Source of the DNA: Bacteroidales bacterium
GTDB lineage: Bacteria; Bacteroidota; Bacteroidia; Bacteroidales; VadinHA17
NCBI GenBank assembly: GCA_021738535.1
Contig: JAIPBU010000002.1
Location: forward strand, 124,001-188,000
Length of the DNA stretch: 64,000 nt
Direction of reading: 5' to 3'
Position 1 is the first letter of the stretch; every line of letters starts with the position of its first letter. Shown here in pieces: positions 17,035 through 25,304 of the stretch. Both the position numbers and the translations under genes were made by a program. The notes below the pieces were generated by a model. It saw only the letters and a program-made list of their open reading frames with translations. It was not told the DNA's origin and did not search any database.

Positions 17035-17940
17035 TTAGTTTACTGTTTCTTTTTTTCCTGCAAAATATATCTTTCTCAACTGGAACAAAACGTAAAAGAT
17101 GAAGCCCCAGACCGCAAGAACAACTGATATATATGATATAATAAGCCACAAAGGGGCCTTTTTGTTCGAATTCCATAAGGCCCTTTCTTTATTAAGGGGC
17201 TGGGCGTCATTTAGCATACCAATCCTGAAAGTTGTATCAGTGCTGACCCTGCCGAAAAGATCCTGGTCAGTAAGCATGGACTGCAGTTTTACATGCCCAA
17301 GTGTGTCGCCTTTAATATTTTCGGGGTAAGTAAAGCTGGCCATCCCTTTTTCATCCGTCAGCTTTTCTTCGTCAATTTGTAACTGGCCGAAGTAACGTTC
17401 TGCCGCAACTATTAATCCTGTATTTGGGACAGGAGTCCATTTGTCTTCTTCCAGCCCTTTCACAGTGGCTGTTAGTTCTTTATTCTCCCTGTTCAGAGCC
17501 AGTAGTATTTTAATCTCAGACCACCTGACATTTTCAAGTTTTTGTACTTCTGCAACAAGCTGCTTATAAGAATCATTAAAACTCCTTATATACGCAACAA
17601 CCTCCCAGATTTCATCCGGAGCAAGTATATTCCGGAAGGAAGGCATAAGCCCCTTGCCTTCATATATCTTGTAATAGATGGAGCCGTCGGAGTTAGATTG
17701 AATTTTTTCTGTTGCCGGATCACCTGGTATGGGATCCAGTTGCTGGTAGTTTCCCTGGCCGGGATTTCCATGGCATGAGATGCAGTTAGTATTGTAAAGT
17801 TCTTCTCCGGCCGTCACTGACTGGTCATTAAAGGCAAAGGGAGCCAGTCTCTGTTGTTTATCCTCAGATACTTCCCATTCCTGGGCTGTGCTTTTCAGTC
17901 CGGACATCAGTATAATTAATAGTATTAAAAATCTTTTCAT
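17035..17940 (-). CDS. Monoheme cytochrome c with C-terminal membrane anchor
   Basis: A 301-residue exported protein with an N-terminal signal (ending KSTAQ), a class I cytochrome c domain (heme site CISCH at residues 53-57, likely Met ligand in GKGLMPSFRN), a central strand-rich part of about 120 residues that I do not recognise, and a C-terminal transmembrane helix (PLWLIISYISVVLAVWGFIFYVLF). It would hold the heme domain in the periplasm close to the membrane. Placed between the NrfD-type gene and the oxidase genes, it is the natural electron carrier between the quinol-oxidising module and the caa3 oxidase; that role is inference. Confidence 0.9.
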   Translation of the reverse strand: MKRFLILLIILMSGLKSTAQEWEVSEDKQQRLAPFAFNDQSVTAGEELYNTNCISCHGNPGQGNYQQLDPIPGDPATEKIQSNSDGSIYYKIYEGKGLMPSFRNILAPDEIWEVVAYIRSFNDSYKQLVAEVQKLENVRWSEIKILLALNRENKELTATVKGLEEDKWTPVPNTGLIVAAERYFGQLQIDEEKLTDEKGMASFTYPENIKGDTLGHVKLQSMLTDQDLFGRVSTDTTFRIGMLNDAQPLNKERALWNSNKKAPLWLIISYISVVLAVWGFIFYVLFQLRKIYFAGKKETVN

Positions 17941-17958
17941 ATCTGTCTCTTATGCCAC

Positions 17959-19347
17959 TTAATTATTAATACTCTTTTCACCGTTATTATCGTAGCCCTG
18001 GTTTGAGCTTTCCTTAGCCACGACTTTTTCTTTTTCCTCTGCAACTTCCCAGATGGATACAACCGGGAAGGTCTTTGACAGGATTGTTATTATCATCAGT
18101 ACCAGTATAACAGATGCCAGTGTTATGGCTGTTTCTGTTAGGGTTGGCTTGTAAACGAACCATTCGCCCGGTACATGCTGTATAGGCAGGAAGGGATGTT
18201 CCTGTGTTGGTATTACAATAATGTATCTTTTCATCCATGCCCCTGCAATAACAAAAACAGAAATGATGGCGGCAGGCAGTGGCTTCCTCATTTTCCTGAA
18301 TAATAAAAGGATCATTGGGATTACCAGTCCAAGCAACTGTGTTGACCAGAATAAAAGAGCGTGATGTCCACTGAAGAGTGCTTCAAGGTGAATGGCATCG
18401 AACTTTTCAAGTTTATATCCCGGCACCAGGAATTCATTGATATTGAAATAGAAATATACCACTGATACAAGTACGAGCAGTTTTGCCATCTTATCAAAAT
18501 GATCCGCTGTGATATAGCTTTTTAGTTTGAAATTATTCCTGTAAAAGAACATGGCAATAATAACCGCGGCTGTGCCTGATACAAAAGCACCCGTAAGGAA
18601 ATAAGGACCGAAAATGGTACTGTTCCATCCTGAGCGGTGGGTGACTGCAAACAGCCATGAGGTCACCGTATGTATGGCAAAAGCGGTAGGGATTATCAAA
18701 ATAAGCAATATCCGGATTGATCTGAAGAGTATTTTGTATTGCTCATTGCTGTGGACCCATTTGAAAGACAGTATCTCGTATACTTTGATCAACCAGCCCG
18801 GTACATTCTTCAGCCTGGATTTGGCAATTGCCAGGTCCGGCAATAGGGGCAAAAGGTACAGGAGCAGACTTAAAACAAGATAGGTTGTTACTACTGTTAC
18901 ATCCCACAGTATAGGTGAATGTATCCTTCCATACATAAAAAGGTAGGGAAACCTGTCAGGTCTTCCCATATCGGAGATAATAACAAGTCCGGCCACAGCA
19001 GCAAAGGCAACGGCTATAATTTCTGCTATCCTGGCAATTGGTTTGATCCATGAATATCCTATCAATCCAAGCACAGCACTTATCAGCATCCCTATAAGAC
19101 TGGTTGCCACGAAGAAAACGAAGTTGGCAATGTACATTCCCCAGCTCACGAAGTCTCTCAGTCCAGTAACGATAAGTCCCTCCCTGAGCTGGATAGTGTA
19201 AGCGTAGAGGCAGGCAATAAGTGCTATGCCAAGAAAGCCCATCCAGAGAATGAAAGACCTGTTCTGCCTTACCGGCCTGAGGATGTCAGAGGATACACTG
19301 TCAATTATCTCCTTGCGGGCAATATATTTTTGTCCTGTATTATTCAT
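17959..19347 (-). CDS. NrfD/PsrC-family quinol-interacting membrane subunit (ActC/DsrP-like)
   Basis: A 462-residue integral membrane protein with ten predicted helices, the size and topology of the larger NrfD-family members such as ActC of alternative complex III or DsrP, rather than the 8-helix NrfD. Typical segments are LRDFVSWGMYIANFVFF, LVIISDMGRPDRFPYLF, HTVTSWLFAVTHRSGWNSTIFGPYF and NEFLVPGYKLEKFD. Such proteins bind quinol at the membrane and have no cofactor of their own, passing electrons to a Fe-S partner. Here the partner is the Fe-S gene 9 bp upstream. No molybdopterin-like or multiheme subunit is in the operon. The soluble Lys/Glu/Asn-rich C-terminal tail is unusual. Confidence 0.9.
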   Translation of the reverse strand: MNNTGQKYIARKEIIDSVSSDILRPVRQNRSFILWMGFLGIALIACLYAYTIQLREGLIVTGLRDFVSWGMYIANFVFFVATSLIGMLISAVLGLIGYSWIKPIARIAEIIAVAFAAVAGLVIISDMGRPDRFPYLFMYGRIHSPILWDVTVVTTYLVLSLLLYLLPLLPDLAIAKSRLKNVPGWLIKVYEILSFKWVHSNEQYKILFRSIRILLILIIPTAFAIHTVTSWLFAVTHRSGWNSTIFGPYFLTGAFVSGTAAVIIAMFFYRNNFKLKSYITADHFDKMAKLLVLVSVVYFYFNINEFLVPGYKLEKFDAIHLEALFSGHHALLFWSTQLLGLVIPMILLLFRKMRKPLPAAIISVFVIAGAWMKRYIIVIPTQEHPFLPIQHVPGEWFVYKPTLTETAITLASVILVLMIITILSKTFPVVSIWEVAEEKEKVVAKESSNQGYDNNGEKSINN

Positions 19348-19356
19348 AATAACTGC

Positions 19357-20334
19357 TTAAAGAATGAAATCCTTGTGTTCACCCGGTTGCTGGTCTTCCG
19401 GGAAATCAAACAGCCTGTTGCGGGGGGGCAGGTAATAGACCCTGGGATCTGTTCCCAGCTCAGGCATAAGCCTGTAAGCCCCGTTATCTTCAAGCAGGGT
19501 GCTTAACCTGACCGTTTCTTTTGTTGTTCCGTTGGTAACCGCATCTTCATTTTCATCGCCAAAGTAGAAAACACCATTAGGACAGGCCGATACACAATAG
19601 GGTAATTCACCTTCCCTCAGCCGGTCTGCACTGAACAGGCATTTGGTGATGGTTCCTTTTTTCTGTGGTACGTTAAGTTCAACATCATAAGTCATATCCT
19701 TATTGGCTTCGGCGTTTTTTGGCTTTTCCCAGTGGAATATCCTGGCCGAATAAGGACAGGCGGCAATACAAAAACGGCACCCAATACACCTTTCATTATC
19801 AATAAGCACTATCCCGTCCTGCCGCTTGAAAGTTGCATCAACAGGACATACCGATACACATGGAGGGTTGTCACAATGCTGGCATGGCTTAGGCATGAAG
19901 TATGGCGGCGTACCCTGGTCCTCCTTCATAATAAGTGTATTGATATGATATTCGTAAGGCCTGAGTTGGTGCGCACTCTGGCAGGCATTTACGCACTGCC
20001 TGGCATTGCGGCATTTTGAAAGATCAATAACCATAACCCAGCGCCTGCTTTTTATGCCCTCGCGCCCCCTGGTCTGTAGTACCTTAAGGTCAGAGGTTAC
20101 ATCTTTGACCTGGTCGGCAGGTATTTCAACAAGGCGGTTGTCATCTGTCAATACCTTTACGGTCTCATGCTTCCCCTTGGAGTGTTCATAACGGTAGCCC
20201 GTATATATGGCAGCCCCACCGGTTGCTGCTGCCGCTCCCAAAAGACCGAATTTTTTAAGAAAGTCTCTTCGGGGATTGCCGGAGGTCTTTTCATTATTCT
20301 CCCCGGATAAGCTTTTGCGCTTTTCTTCTTCCAT
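19357..20334 (-). CDS. Tat-exported four-cluster ferredoxin-like Fe-S protein with two incomplete motifs
   Basis: A 325-residue HybA/DmsB-type electron-transfer protein. A twin-arginine signal (RRDFLKKFG at 22-30, then an Ala/Gly-rich helix) shows export or membrane anchoring on the periplasmic side. Four Cys motifs follow: I Cys108, 114, 118; II Cys151, 154, 159, 163; III Cys183, 186, 189, 193; IV Cys232, 247, 251. Motifs II and III are complete, but I and IV each lack the second Cys (Ala111 and Ser235 stand at those positions). In this fold motifs I and IV share ligands between two clusters, so each of these may be a [3Fe-4S] centre or use another ligand. It pairs with the NrfD-type subunit encoded next. 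Confidence 0.9.
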   Translation of the reverse strand: MEEEKRKSLSGENNEKTSGNPRRDFLKKFGLLGAAAATGGAAIYTGYRYEHSKGKHETVKVLTDDNRLVEIPADQVKDVTSDLKVLQTRGREGIKSRRWVMVIDLSKCRNARQCVNACQSAHQLRPYEYHINTLIMKEDQGTPPYFMPKPCQHCDNPPCVSVCPVDATFKRQDGIVLIDNERCIGCRFCIAACPYSARIFHWEKPKNAEANKDMTYDVELNVPQKKGTITKCLFSADRLREGELPYCVSACPNGVFYFGDENEDAVTNGTTKETVRLSTLLEDNGAYRLMPELGTDPRVYYLPPRNRLFDFPEDQQPGEHKDFIL

Positions 20335-20358
20335 AAGTAATTAATTGGTCATAAATAT

Positions 20359-20694
20359 CTATTCCATAGACCCTGGTTTGAAATCGATTACACTGTATCC
20401 GCTGCCGGTAATCGATTTACTTATGGCTGTTGTGTCGGTTTTTTCGCTGTAAAATACAACAAGGGCTTTCCCTTCAGTGTGGTTTGCGTCGATTGATTTA
20501 ACACCATCAATCTCCATTACTCCCCCTTCAATGGTTTCTTCGCAACCGGTACAGGTCATACCTTCAATGGTAATCTCGTATTTTACAGGTGTGAGCTTCT
20601 CTTCAGAAACTTTGTTTTCATCTTTGTTGGTTGCCGTATTCTGGCATGAAATGGCAATGAAAAACATTGCCAGAAAAATTGCAGCTCTTTTCAT
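20359..20694 (-). CDS. HMA-domain lipoprotein, probable copper-binding
   Basis: A 111-residue protein with a lipoprotein signal (FFIAISC, Cys17), a short charged linker and one heavy-metal-associated domain carrying GMTCTGC (Cys48 and Cys51). HMA domains bind Cu(I) or similar soft metals; an exported, membrane-tethered one at the head of an oxidase operon is likely to hand copper to SCO or the oxidase. It starts the operon, 24 bp before the Fe-S gene. No exact TAnnTTTG box precedes it; the best is TATTTTAC about 20 bp upstream. Confidence 0.85.
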   Translation of the reverse strand: MKRAAIFLAMFFIAISCQNTATNKDENKVSEEKLTPVKYEITIEGMTCTGCEETIEGGVMEIDGVKSIDANHTEGKALVVFYSEKTDTTAISKSITGSGYSVIDFKPGSME

Positions 20695-20814
20695 AATAAC
20701 AGATTTAGGTTTGTTGTAAAATAAGTAAATTATTTGTAATAATAAAACCTTGTATATATCAATAGAAAAGATGATGCATAGCGGTTTTTTAGCCAGACTG
20801 ACCGGGAAAACTGT

Positions 20815-21705
20815 TTATTTGAGCCTGATCATAACGGGCCTGTGATCTGATATTATATCGCTGTATTCCTCATAGCATTCCCCGGGCCTGTATACGGCAG
20901 TTGTATCAATAGTTGAAAAAAGCTCATCGCTTACACAGATATGATCAATGTGGCTTGGCCAGGAAGGATATGACCACCAGGCTACACTTCCCATGGCAAT
21001 ATCCATATCGGTGAACATGAAATTGTCAGGGTCATCAACAATAGTCCAGAACACATTATCCTCATAAGAGGTGCCGTCAATCTCATCGTTAAGATCACCA
21101 AGGATAACAACGGGTTCATCAGGATAAACAGTACTTACGTAGTTATGCAGTAAATCAGTGGCACTTCTCCTCCTGTCTTCATTGTCGCTTCCACCACAGC
21201 ATTTGAAATGATTATTAAGTATTATTACTTCCATGCCGGAAGGGATATGCGTGGCATGCAGCTCAAAAGGAGGACGTGGAAATGAATAGAAATCGTCGTC
21301 ATAAATCACCTTGCTTTCAGCATCGTTAACGCTGACCTCTGCAGATCTGATCAGGTAGGCCAGGTTCCAGACACTGTTATTAATCGGGTAAAATTCAGGT
21401 TCCCAGCCTATAAGCCTGTCCGCAAGATTGTTGAGTTCTTCTTCAGAACTTATCTCCTGCAATGCAATTATGTCAACCTGCATCTGCTTTATCAGCTCTG
21501 CTACCTTTTCGGCCGTTTCCTCTCCGTATTTCGGGTATTCCTTTATGTTAAATGTCACTATGTCAAGAGTATTATCGGTGCCTTTAACCAGGCAATCTGA
21601 ATAATCAAGGCCGGTGTTTTCAGGTGTGGGGTCCTTGCGGCATGAAAACATGGTCATTACCAGGACAATAAACAGAACCGTTAGTATATAGTTATTAGTT
21701 CTCAT
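20815..21705 (-). CDS. Endonuclease/exonuclease/phosphatase-family lipoprotein
   Basis: A 296-residue exported phosphodiesterase-fold protein. Start taken as ATG at 21703-21705; a TTG two codons upstream is less likely. The signal ends in a lipobox (MTMFSC), so it is membrane-tethered outside the cytoplasm. Motifs of the DNase I-like superfamily are DIVTFNIKEYP, the catalytic Glu in IIALQEISS, ILGDLNDEIDG, and the C-terminal SDHRPVMIRL. Substrate unknown; an extracellular nuclease or sugar-phosphate/phosphodiester hydrolase are both possible. It is divergent from the hydrolase gene at 21852. Confidence 0.85.
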   Translation of the reverse strand: MRTNNYILTVLFIVLVMTMFSCRKDPTPENTGLDYSDCLVKGTDNTLDIVTFNIKEYPKYGEETAEKVAELIKQMQVDIIALQEISSEEELNNLADRLIGWEPEFYPINNSVWNLAYLIRSAEVSVNDAESKVIYDDDFYSFPRPPFELHATHIPSGMEVIILNNHFKCCGGSDNEDRRRSATDLLHNYVSTVYPDEPVVILGDLNDEIDGTSYEDNVFWTIVDDPDNFMFTDMDIAMGSVAWWSYPSWPSHIDHICVSDELFSTIDTTAVYRPGECYEEYSDIISDHRPVMIRLK

Positions 21706-21851
21706 ACACAAATTTTGAGATTGTAAAGATGCAAAAAAATCAAAACACTATCTTTATAATTCAATTAGTGATTAAAAATTTACCTGCTTGTATGCTGATT
21801 ATTACCCGGCAGAATGGTTTTAATGAATAAATAATTGAATAAATGATTACA

Positions 21852-23213
21852 ATGAGATCACTGTTACTGATAGTATGTTTTGTAGTTATTCAAACATCCC
21901 TCATTGCGCAGCATACCGGCCTTCTTAGGGTTTCTGGTGACAACCATTATATAGTAAAGCAGGATGGAGAGGCCTTTTTGTGGCTCGGGGATACCGCATG
22001 GGAAATGATTCACAGGCTTAACAGTGAAGAGATAGATCATTATCTTGAAGACAGGTCCGAAAAAGGGTTTAATGTTATCCAGACAGTCATCCTGGCTGAA
22101 ATGGACGGGCTGAATAAACCTAATGCCTACGGGCACAGGCCTCTTATAGATAATAACCCCGTTTTGCTGAATGAAGAATACTTTAAACTTGTTGACTACG
22201 TGGTTGAAAAAGCAGCTAGGCTGGATATGTATGTAGGCCTTCTGCCTTCGTGGGGCGATAAGTTTAATAAAAGGTGGGGAAGAGGACCTGAAATTTTTAC
22301 ACCACGGAATGCTCGAAAATATGGAGAGCTGATTGCCGGAAGGTACCTTTCAGCGGATAATGTTATCTGGATTCTTGGAGGCGACAGGATTCCCGAAAGC
22401 GATAACCATTATGCTATCGTCAATGCAATGGCTGAAGGGATACGAAACATTGATTCTGTGCACCTGGTTACTTACCACCCCTCAGGCGCTCAGCTGGCAG
22501 CTGATTATTTTAATGAATCCTGGCTGGATATTGATATGTTCCAGAGCGGTCATAGCAGTGAGGCAAAAGAATACAGCTATGTTATTGAAAGCAGGAATAT
22601 TAAACCGGCACGACCGGTGATAAACGGAGAAGCACGATATGAAAATATTCCTGACCGTTTCTGGGAGGATGACTCTAATCCCAGGCTCGATGCTACCGAT
22701 GCCAGGGTGTCAGCATACTGGAGTATTATTGCCGGGGCGGCTGGCTATACCTATGGCTGTAATGATATCTGGCAGATGTATGATGAGAAGCATGTGCCTG
22801 CTATCAGTGCTGATACACACTGGAAAGAAGCACTTGATTTTCCCGGCGCCTCCCAGATGGGGTATATGAAAAGAATATTCGAAAAACTGCCCTGGCAGGA
22901 AATGAGGTATGATCCGTCTTTGGTATTGAATCATAACCCGGAGACAGAATCTTTCTCCGTGGCGGCAATTGGAAAAAATCAAAATTTCATGGTTATTTAT
23001 ACCCCCGCAGGTGATGATTTAAGGGTTGATCCGGGTAAACTGGGAACTGACACTGTTGTTGGAGCCTGGTTTGACCCAACAACAGGCCAGCTTGAACCCA
23101 CCGGGGTATATAATGACCGTGGGCCGGTTGATTTTAAACCGCCGGCATCAGGACGGGGAAATGATTACCTGCTGATCCTGGCTGATGAGGATATTTACAG
23201 CAGGCTGTTTTGA
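21852..23213 (+). CDS. Apiosidase-like (DUF4038/GH140-type) glycoside hydrolase
   Basis: A 453-residue exported protein with a signal peptide ending in LIAQ (start taken at the second ATG, 21852; ATG 21843 is also in frame). The sequence shows the DUF4038 TIM-barrel pattern: FLWLGDTAWEMIHRL, KGFNVIQTVIL, NVIWILGGDR, the likely catalytic-site PVINGEARYENI, and a C-terminal small domain ending PASGRGNDYLLIL that resembles the collagen-binding-like domain found in this family. Characterised relatives cleave apiose from rhamnogalacturonan II, but this family is broad, so the substrate is open. The next gene begins 29 bp downstream, suggesting co-transcription. Confidence 0.85.
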   Translation: MRSLLLIVCFVVIQTSLIAQHTGLLRVSGDNHYIVKQDGEAFLWLGDTAWEMIHRLNSEEIDHYLEDRSEKGFNVIQTVILAEMDGLNKPNAYGHRPLIDNNPVLLNEEYFKLVDYVVEKAARLDMYVGLLPSWGDKFNKRWGRGPEIFTPRNARKYGELIAGRYLSADNVIWILGGDRIPESDNHYAIVNAMAEGIRNIDSVHLVTYHPSGAQLAADYFNESWLDIDMFQSGHSSEAKEYSYVIESRNIKPARPVINGEARYENIPDRFWEDDSNPRLDATDARVSAYWSIIAGAAGYTYGCNDIWQMYDEKHVPAISADTHWKEALDFPGASQMGYMKRIFEKLPWQEMRYDPSLVLNHNPETESFSVAAIGKNQNFMVIYTPAGDDLRVDPGKLGTDTVVGAWFDPTTGQLEPTGVYNDRGPVDFKPPASGRGNDYLLILADEDIYSRLF

Positions 23214-23242
23214 TCCGGATCATGTTACCACAGGTAATAATA

Positions 23243-24373
23243 ATGAAAGATATTCTTATGCAGAAAATATTGAAACTGGTTTTTGTTTGCTTACTGGGTG
23301 CATGCAGCTCAGGCAATACAGGGGATTATAGTGCAGGAGATAGTTATGATTTCTATGTCGGAACTTATACCGGAGGCGATAGCCGGGGGATATATAAATT
23401 CAGCCTAGGTGCTGATGGGATTATCGAAAAGAACGGGCTTTCCGCGCTGACAGAAAACCCGTCTTTTCTTGCATGGGATGCTGCAGGAAAATATTTACTG
23501 GCGGTGAACGAGACCGGACCGGAAGGCAGTGTTGAAGCCTACAGGCCTGTAGGAGACAGCCTTGTATTAACCGGCCATGCCCCTTCAGGAGGAGCACATC
23601 CCTGTTATGTATCACTTAATAAGCAGGGATATGTACTGGCAGCCAATTATTCGAGTGGCACGGTTGGGCTTTTGCGAATGGGACCGCAAGGTGAGCTGAG
23701 CGGCTTGCTGGATATAAGCAGTCACAGCGGCAGCGGCACAACGGAAAGACAGCAATCGCCACATGCACACTTTGCATCTTTCGATCCTGATGGTACCGGT
23801 GTTATATCAGTTGACCTGGGTACCAATGAATTATGGTTTTCAACCCTGGATACAACGACTGATAAACTTATTACTTCAGGGCAGGAAAAACTGGCAATGA
23901 AAGAAGGGGCAGGTCCCCGGCATCTTGCTGTTCATCCTGGAGGAGAGTGGCTTTATGTAATTAATGAGCTGAACAGCACTGTAACGCTGGTAAAGAAGCA
24001 GGATGGTGGCTTATACTCCAGGGGTCCGTCATACAGCACACTGCCCGAAGGATTTGATGATGATAATTATTGTGCGGATATACACCTTTCAGCAGATGGC
24101 AGCTTTGTTTATGCTTCCAACAGGGGGCATAACAGTATAGCCATATTTAAGGTGGACGCTAAGACAGGCTTTTTGTCCCTTGCCGGTCACAGCCCGGGCG
24201 GAGGTTCCTGGCCCCGTAATTTTTCTTTGTCGCCGGATGGACAATACCTGCTTGTTGCAAACCAGCATACAGATAATATAGTTTCTTTTAAAAGGGATCC
24301 TGCAAATGGCCTTCTTGAAGCTGTTGATTCTGCAAGTGTGGCTGACCCGGTATGTGTAAGGTTTATGCCATAG
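23243..24373 (+). CDS. Lactonase-family seven-bladed beta-propeller lipoprotein
   Basis: A 376-residue protein of the 6-phosphogluconolactonase (lactonase, PF10282-type) family. Start chosen at ATG 23243 because it and ATG 23258 lead straight into a lipoprotein signal (VCLLGACSS), while the upstream in-frame ATG at 23210 does not. Family motifs: DFYVGTYTGGDSRGIY, GGAHPCYVSLN, QSPHAHFASFDPDG, EGAGPRHLAVHPGGEWLYVINEL, VYASNRGHNSIAIF and GSWPRNFSLSPDGQYLLVANQ. As a lipoprotein it cannot act in the cytoplasmic pentose phosphate pathway; an extracytoplasmic sugar lactonase is more likely. Its stop codon is directly followed by a trpF relic. Confidence 0.9.
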   Translation: MKDILMQKILKLVFVCLLGACSSGNTGDYSAGDSYDFYVGTYTGGDSRGIYKFSLGADGIIEKNGLSALTENPSFLAWDAAGKYLLAVNETGPEGSVEAYRPVGDSLVLTGHAPSGGAHPCYVSLNKQGYVLAANYSSGTVGLLRMGPQGELSGLLDISSHSGSGTTERQQSPHAHFASFDPDGTGVISVDLGTNELWFSTLDTTTDKLITSGQEKLAMKEGAGPRHLAVHPGGEWLYVINELNSTVTLVKKQDGGLYSRGPSYSTLPEGFDDDNYCADIHLSADGSFVYASNRGHNSIAIFKVDAKTGFLSLAGHSPGGGSWPRNFSLSPDGQYLLVANQHTDNIVSFKRDPANGLLEAVDSASVADPVCVRFMP

Positions 24374-24477
24374 AGGCTGTCAATCCATATGCTGTTGATG
24401 TTTGCAGTGGTGTAAGAACCGGTGGATTATTGGATGCTAAAAAACTTGAAATGTTTATTAAATCAATTGATACCTGA
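24367..24477 (+). pseudogene. trpF: C-terminal remnant of phosphoribosylanthranilate isomerase (trpF)
   Basis: In the frame starting at 24367 there are 36 codons ending in TGA at 24475-24477. They spell AIEAVNPYAVDVCSGVRTGG followed by LLDAKKLEMFIKSIDT. This is the last (beta/alpha)8 segment of TrpF: the PYxVDVxSGV phosphate-binding block and the terminal helix starting KxxxF. The remaining ~170 residues are absent; the frame overlaps the last codons of the lactonase gene in a different phase. No start or trp neighbour is near, so I read it as a broken relic. It is too short to be a working enzyme. Confidence 0.75.
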
Positions 24478-24490
24478 AAAGCTTTGAAAA

Positions 24491-25231
24491 ATGAATGAAA
24501 ACAATAAACCGGAAGACAAAACAGAACAAATAATACCTGCTGTTCTTTACGGCATGCAGAGAGCCAGTACTAATTATACAGAGCAGTTGATTGTTAAAAA
24601 TTTCAAAGATGTAAAAATACTGAACTCATCCCTGGCCAGGTGCCTGCCTGCGCACAGGCATTTCAGGTTGTATGATCAGAAATTTATTATCCCTGATCAG
24701 CAGTATTATAACAGTTTTACCTATGATGATTTTTCTTCCTTCAAAGCTCATGTCAATGAAGTAAGCGAACAGGAAGTCAGGTTTTTCATTGTTACAATAA
24801 AAGATCCGTTCAGCTGGTACCTGAGTTATTCCAGGCATGCAAAAAAGAATGGCTTCCCCATGAACAGGAAAATATTTAATTCTCATTTTGTAATCGACTA
24901 TAATCTTTTTTACAGGAAATGGTTGGCTTTTAAAAAACAGGCACCGGCAGAGGTGCTTATTGTCAAGTATGAGGATGCCTTAAATGATTTATCCCTTTTT
25001 TTGAAAAATATTGCCGGGTTTTTCGGGATGGACAGTACACCTGATCACATTATCAACCCAAAGAAGGTTGGGATGAGTAAAAAGTTCTCATCTAAAAAGC
25101 TACAGTATTATAATCAAAAGAAATACATGGATCTGCTCAGTAGCAGGGATAAAAAAATAATCTTAAATCTTATAGATGAAGATATTCTTTCATTATATGA
25201 TTACAACAAGGATCTTTCTTCACAGGTTTAG
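24491..25231 (+). CDS. Sulfotransferase-like protein
   Basis: A 246-residue cytoplasmic-looking protein without signal or membrane segment. It has features of PAPS-dependent sulfotransferases: an N-terminal phosphate-binding-loop-like AVLYGMQRASTNYTEQLI (about residues 17-34), a 3'-phosphate-binding-like VTIKDPFSWYLSYSRH (about 100-116), and a downstream VLIVKYEDALND strand, which is the usual order in sulfotransferase domains. The match is by pattern only and the acceptor is unknown; cell-surface carbohydrate or lipid are candidates. It begins 13 bp after the trpF relic and stands alone on the plus strand. Confidence 0.6.
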   Translation: MNENNKPEDKTEQIIPAVLYGMQRASTNYTEQLIVKNFKDVKILNSSLARCLPAHRHFRLYDQKFIIPDQQYYNSFTYDDFSSFKAHVNEVSEQEVRFFIVTIKDPFSWYLSYSRHAKKNGFPMNRKIFNSHFVIDYNLFYRKWLAFKKQAPAEVLIVKYEDALNDLSLFLKNIAGFFGMDSTPDHIINPKKVGMSKKFSSKKLQYYNQKKYMDLLSSRDKKIILNLIDEDILSLYDYNKDLSSQV

Positions 25232-25304
25232 ATTACCGGGATAAACCTGGTATAGGGATCACTTTAACGGCCAGTTATTACAAAAATACGGTGCAACACA
25301 TAAA

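Noticed and set aside
23210-23242. Upstream in-frame ATG for the lactonase overlapping the previous gene by four bases
   Set aside because: It would put a polar stretch before the lipoprotein signal; ATG 23243 or 23258 gives a proper signal.
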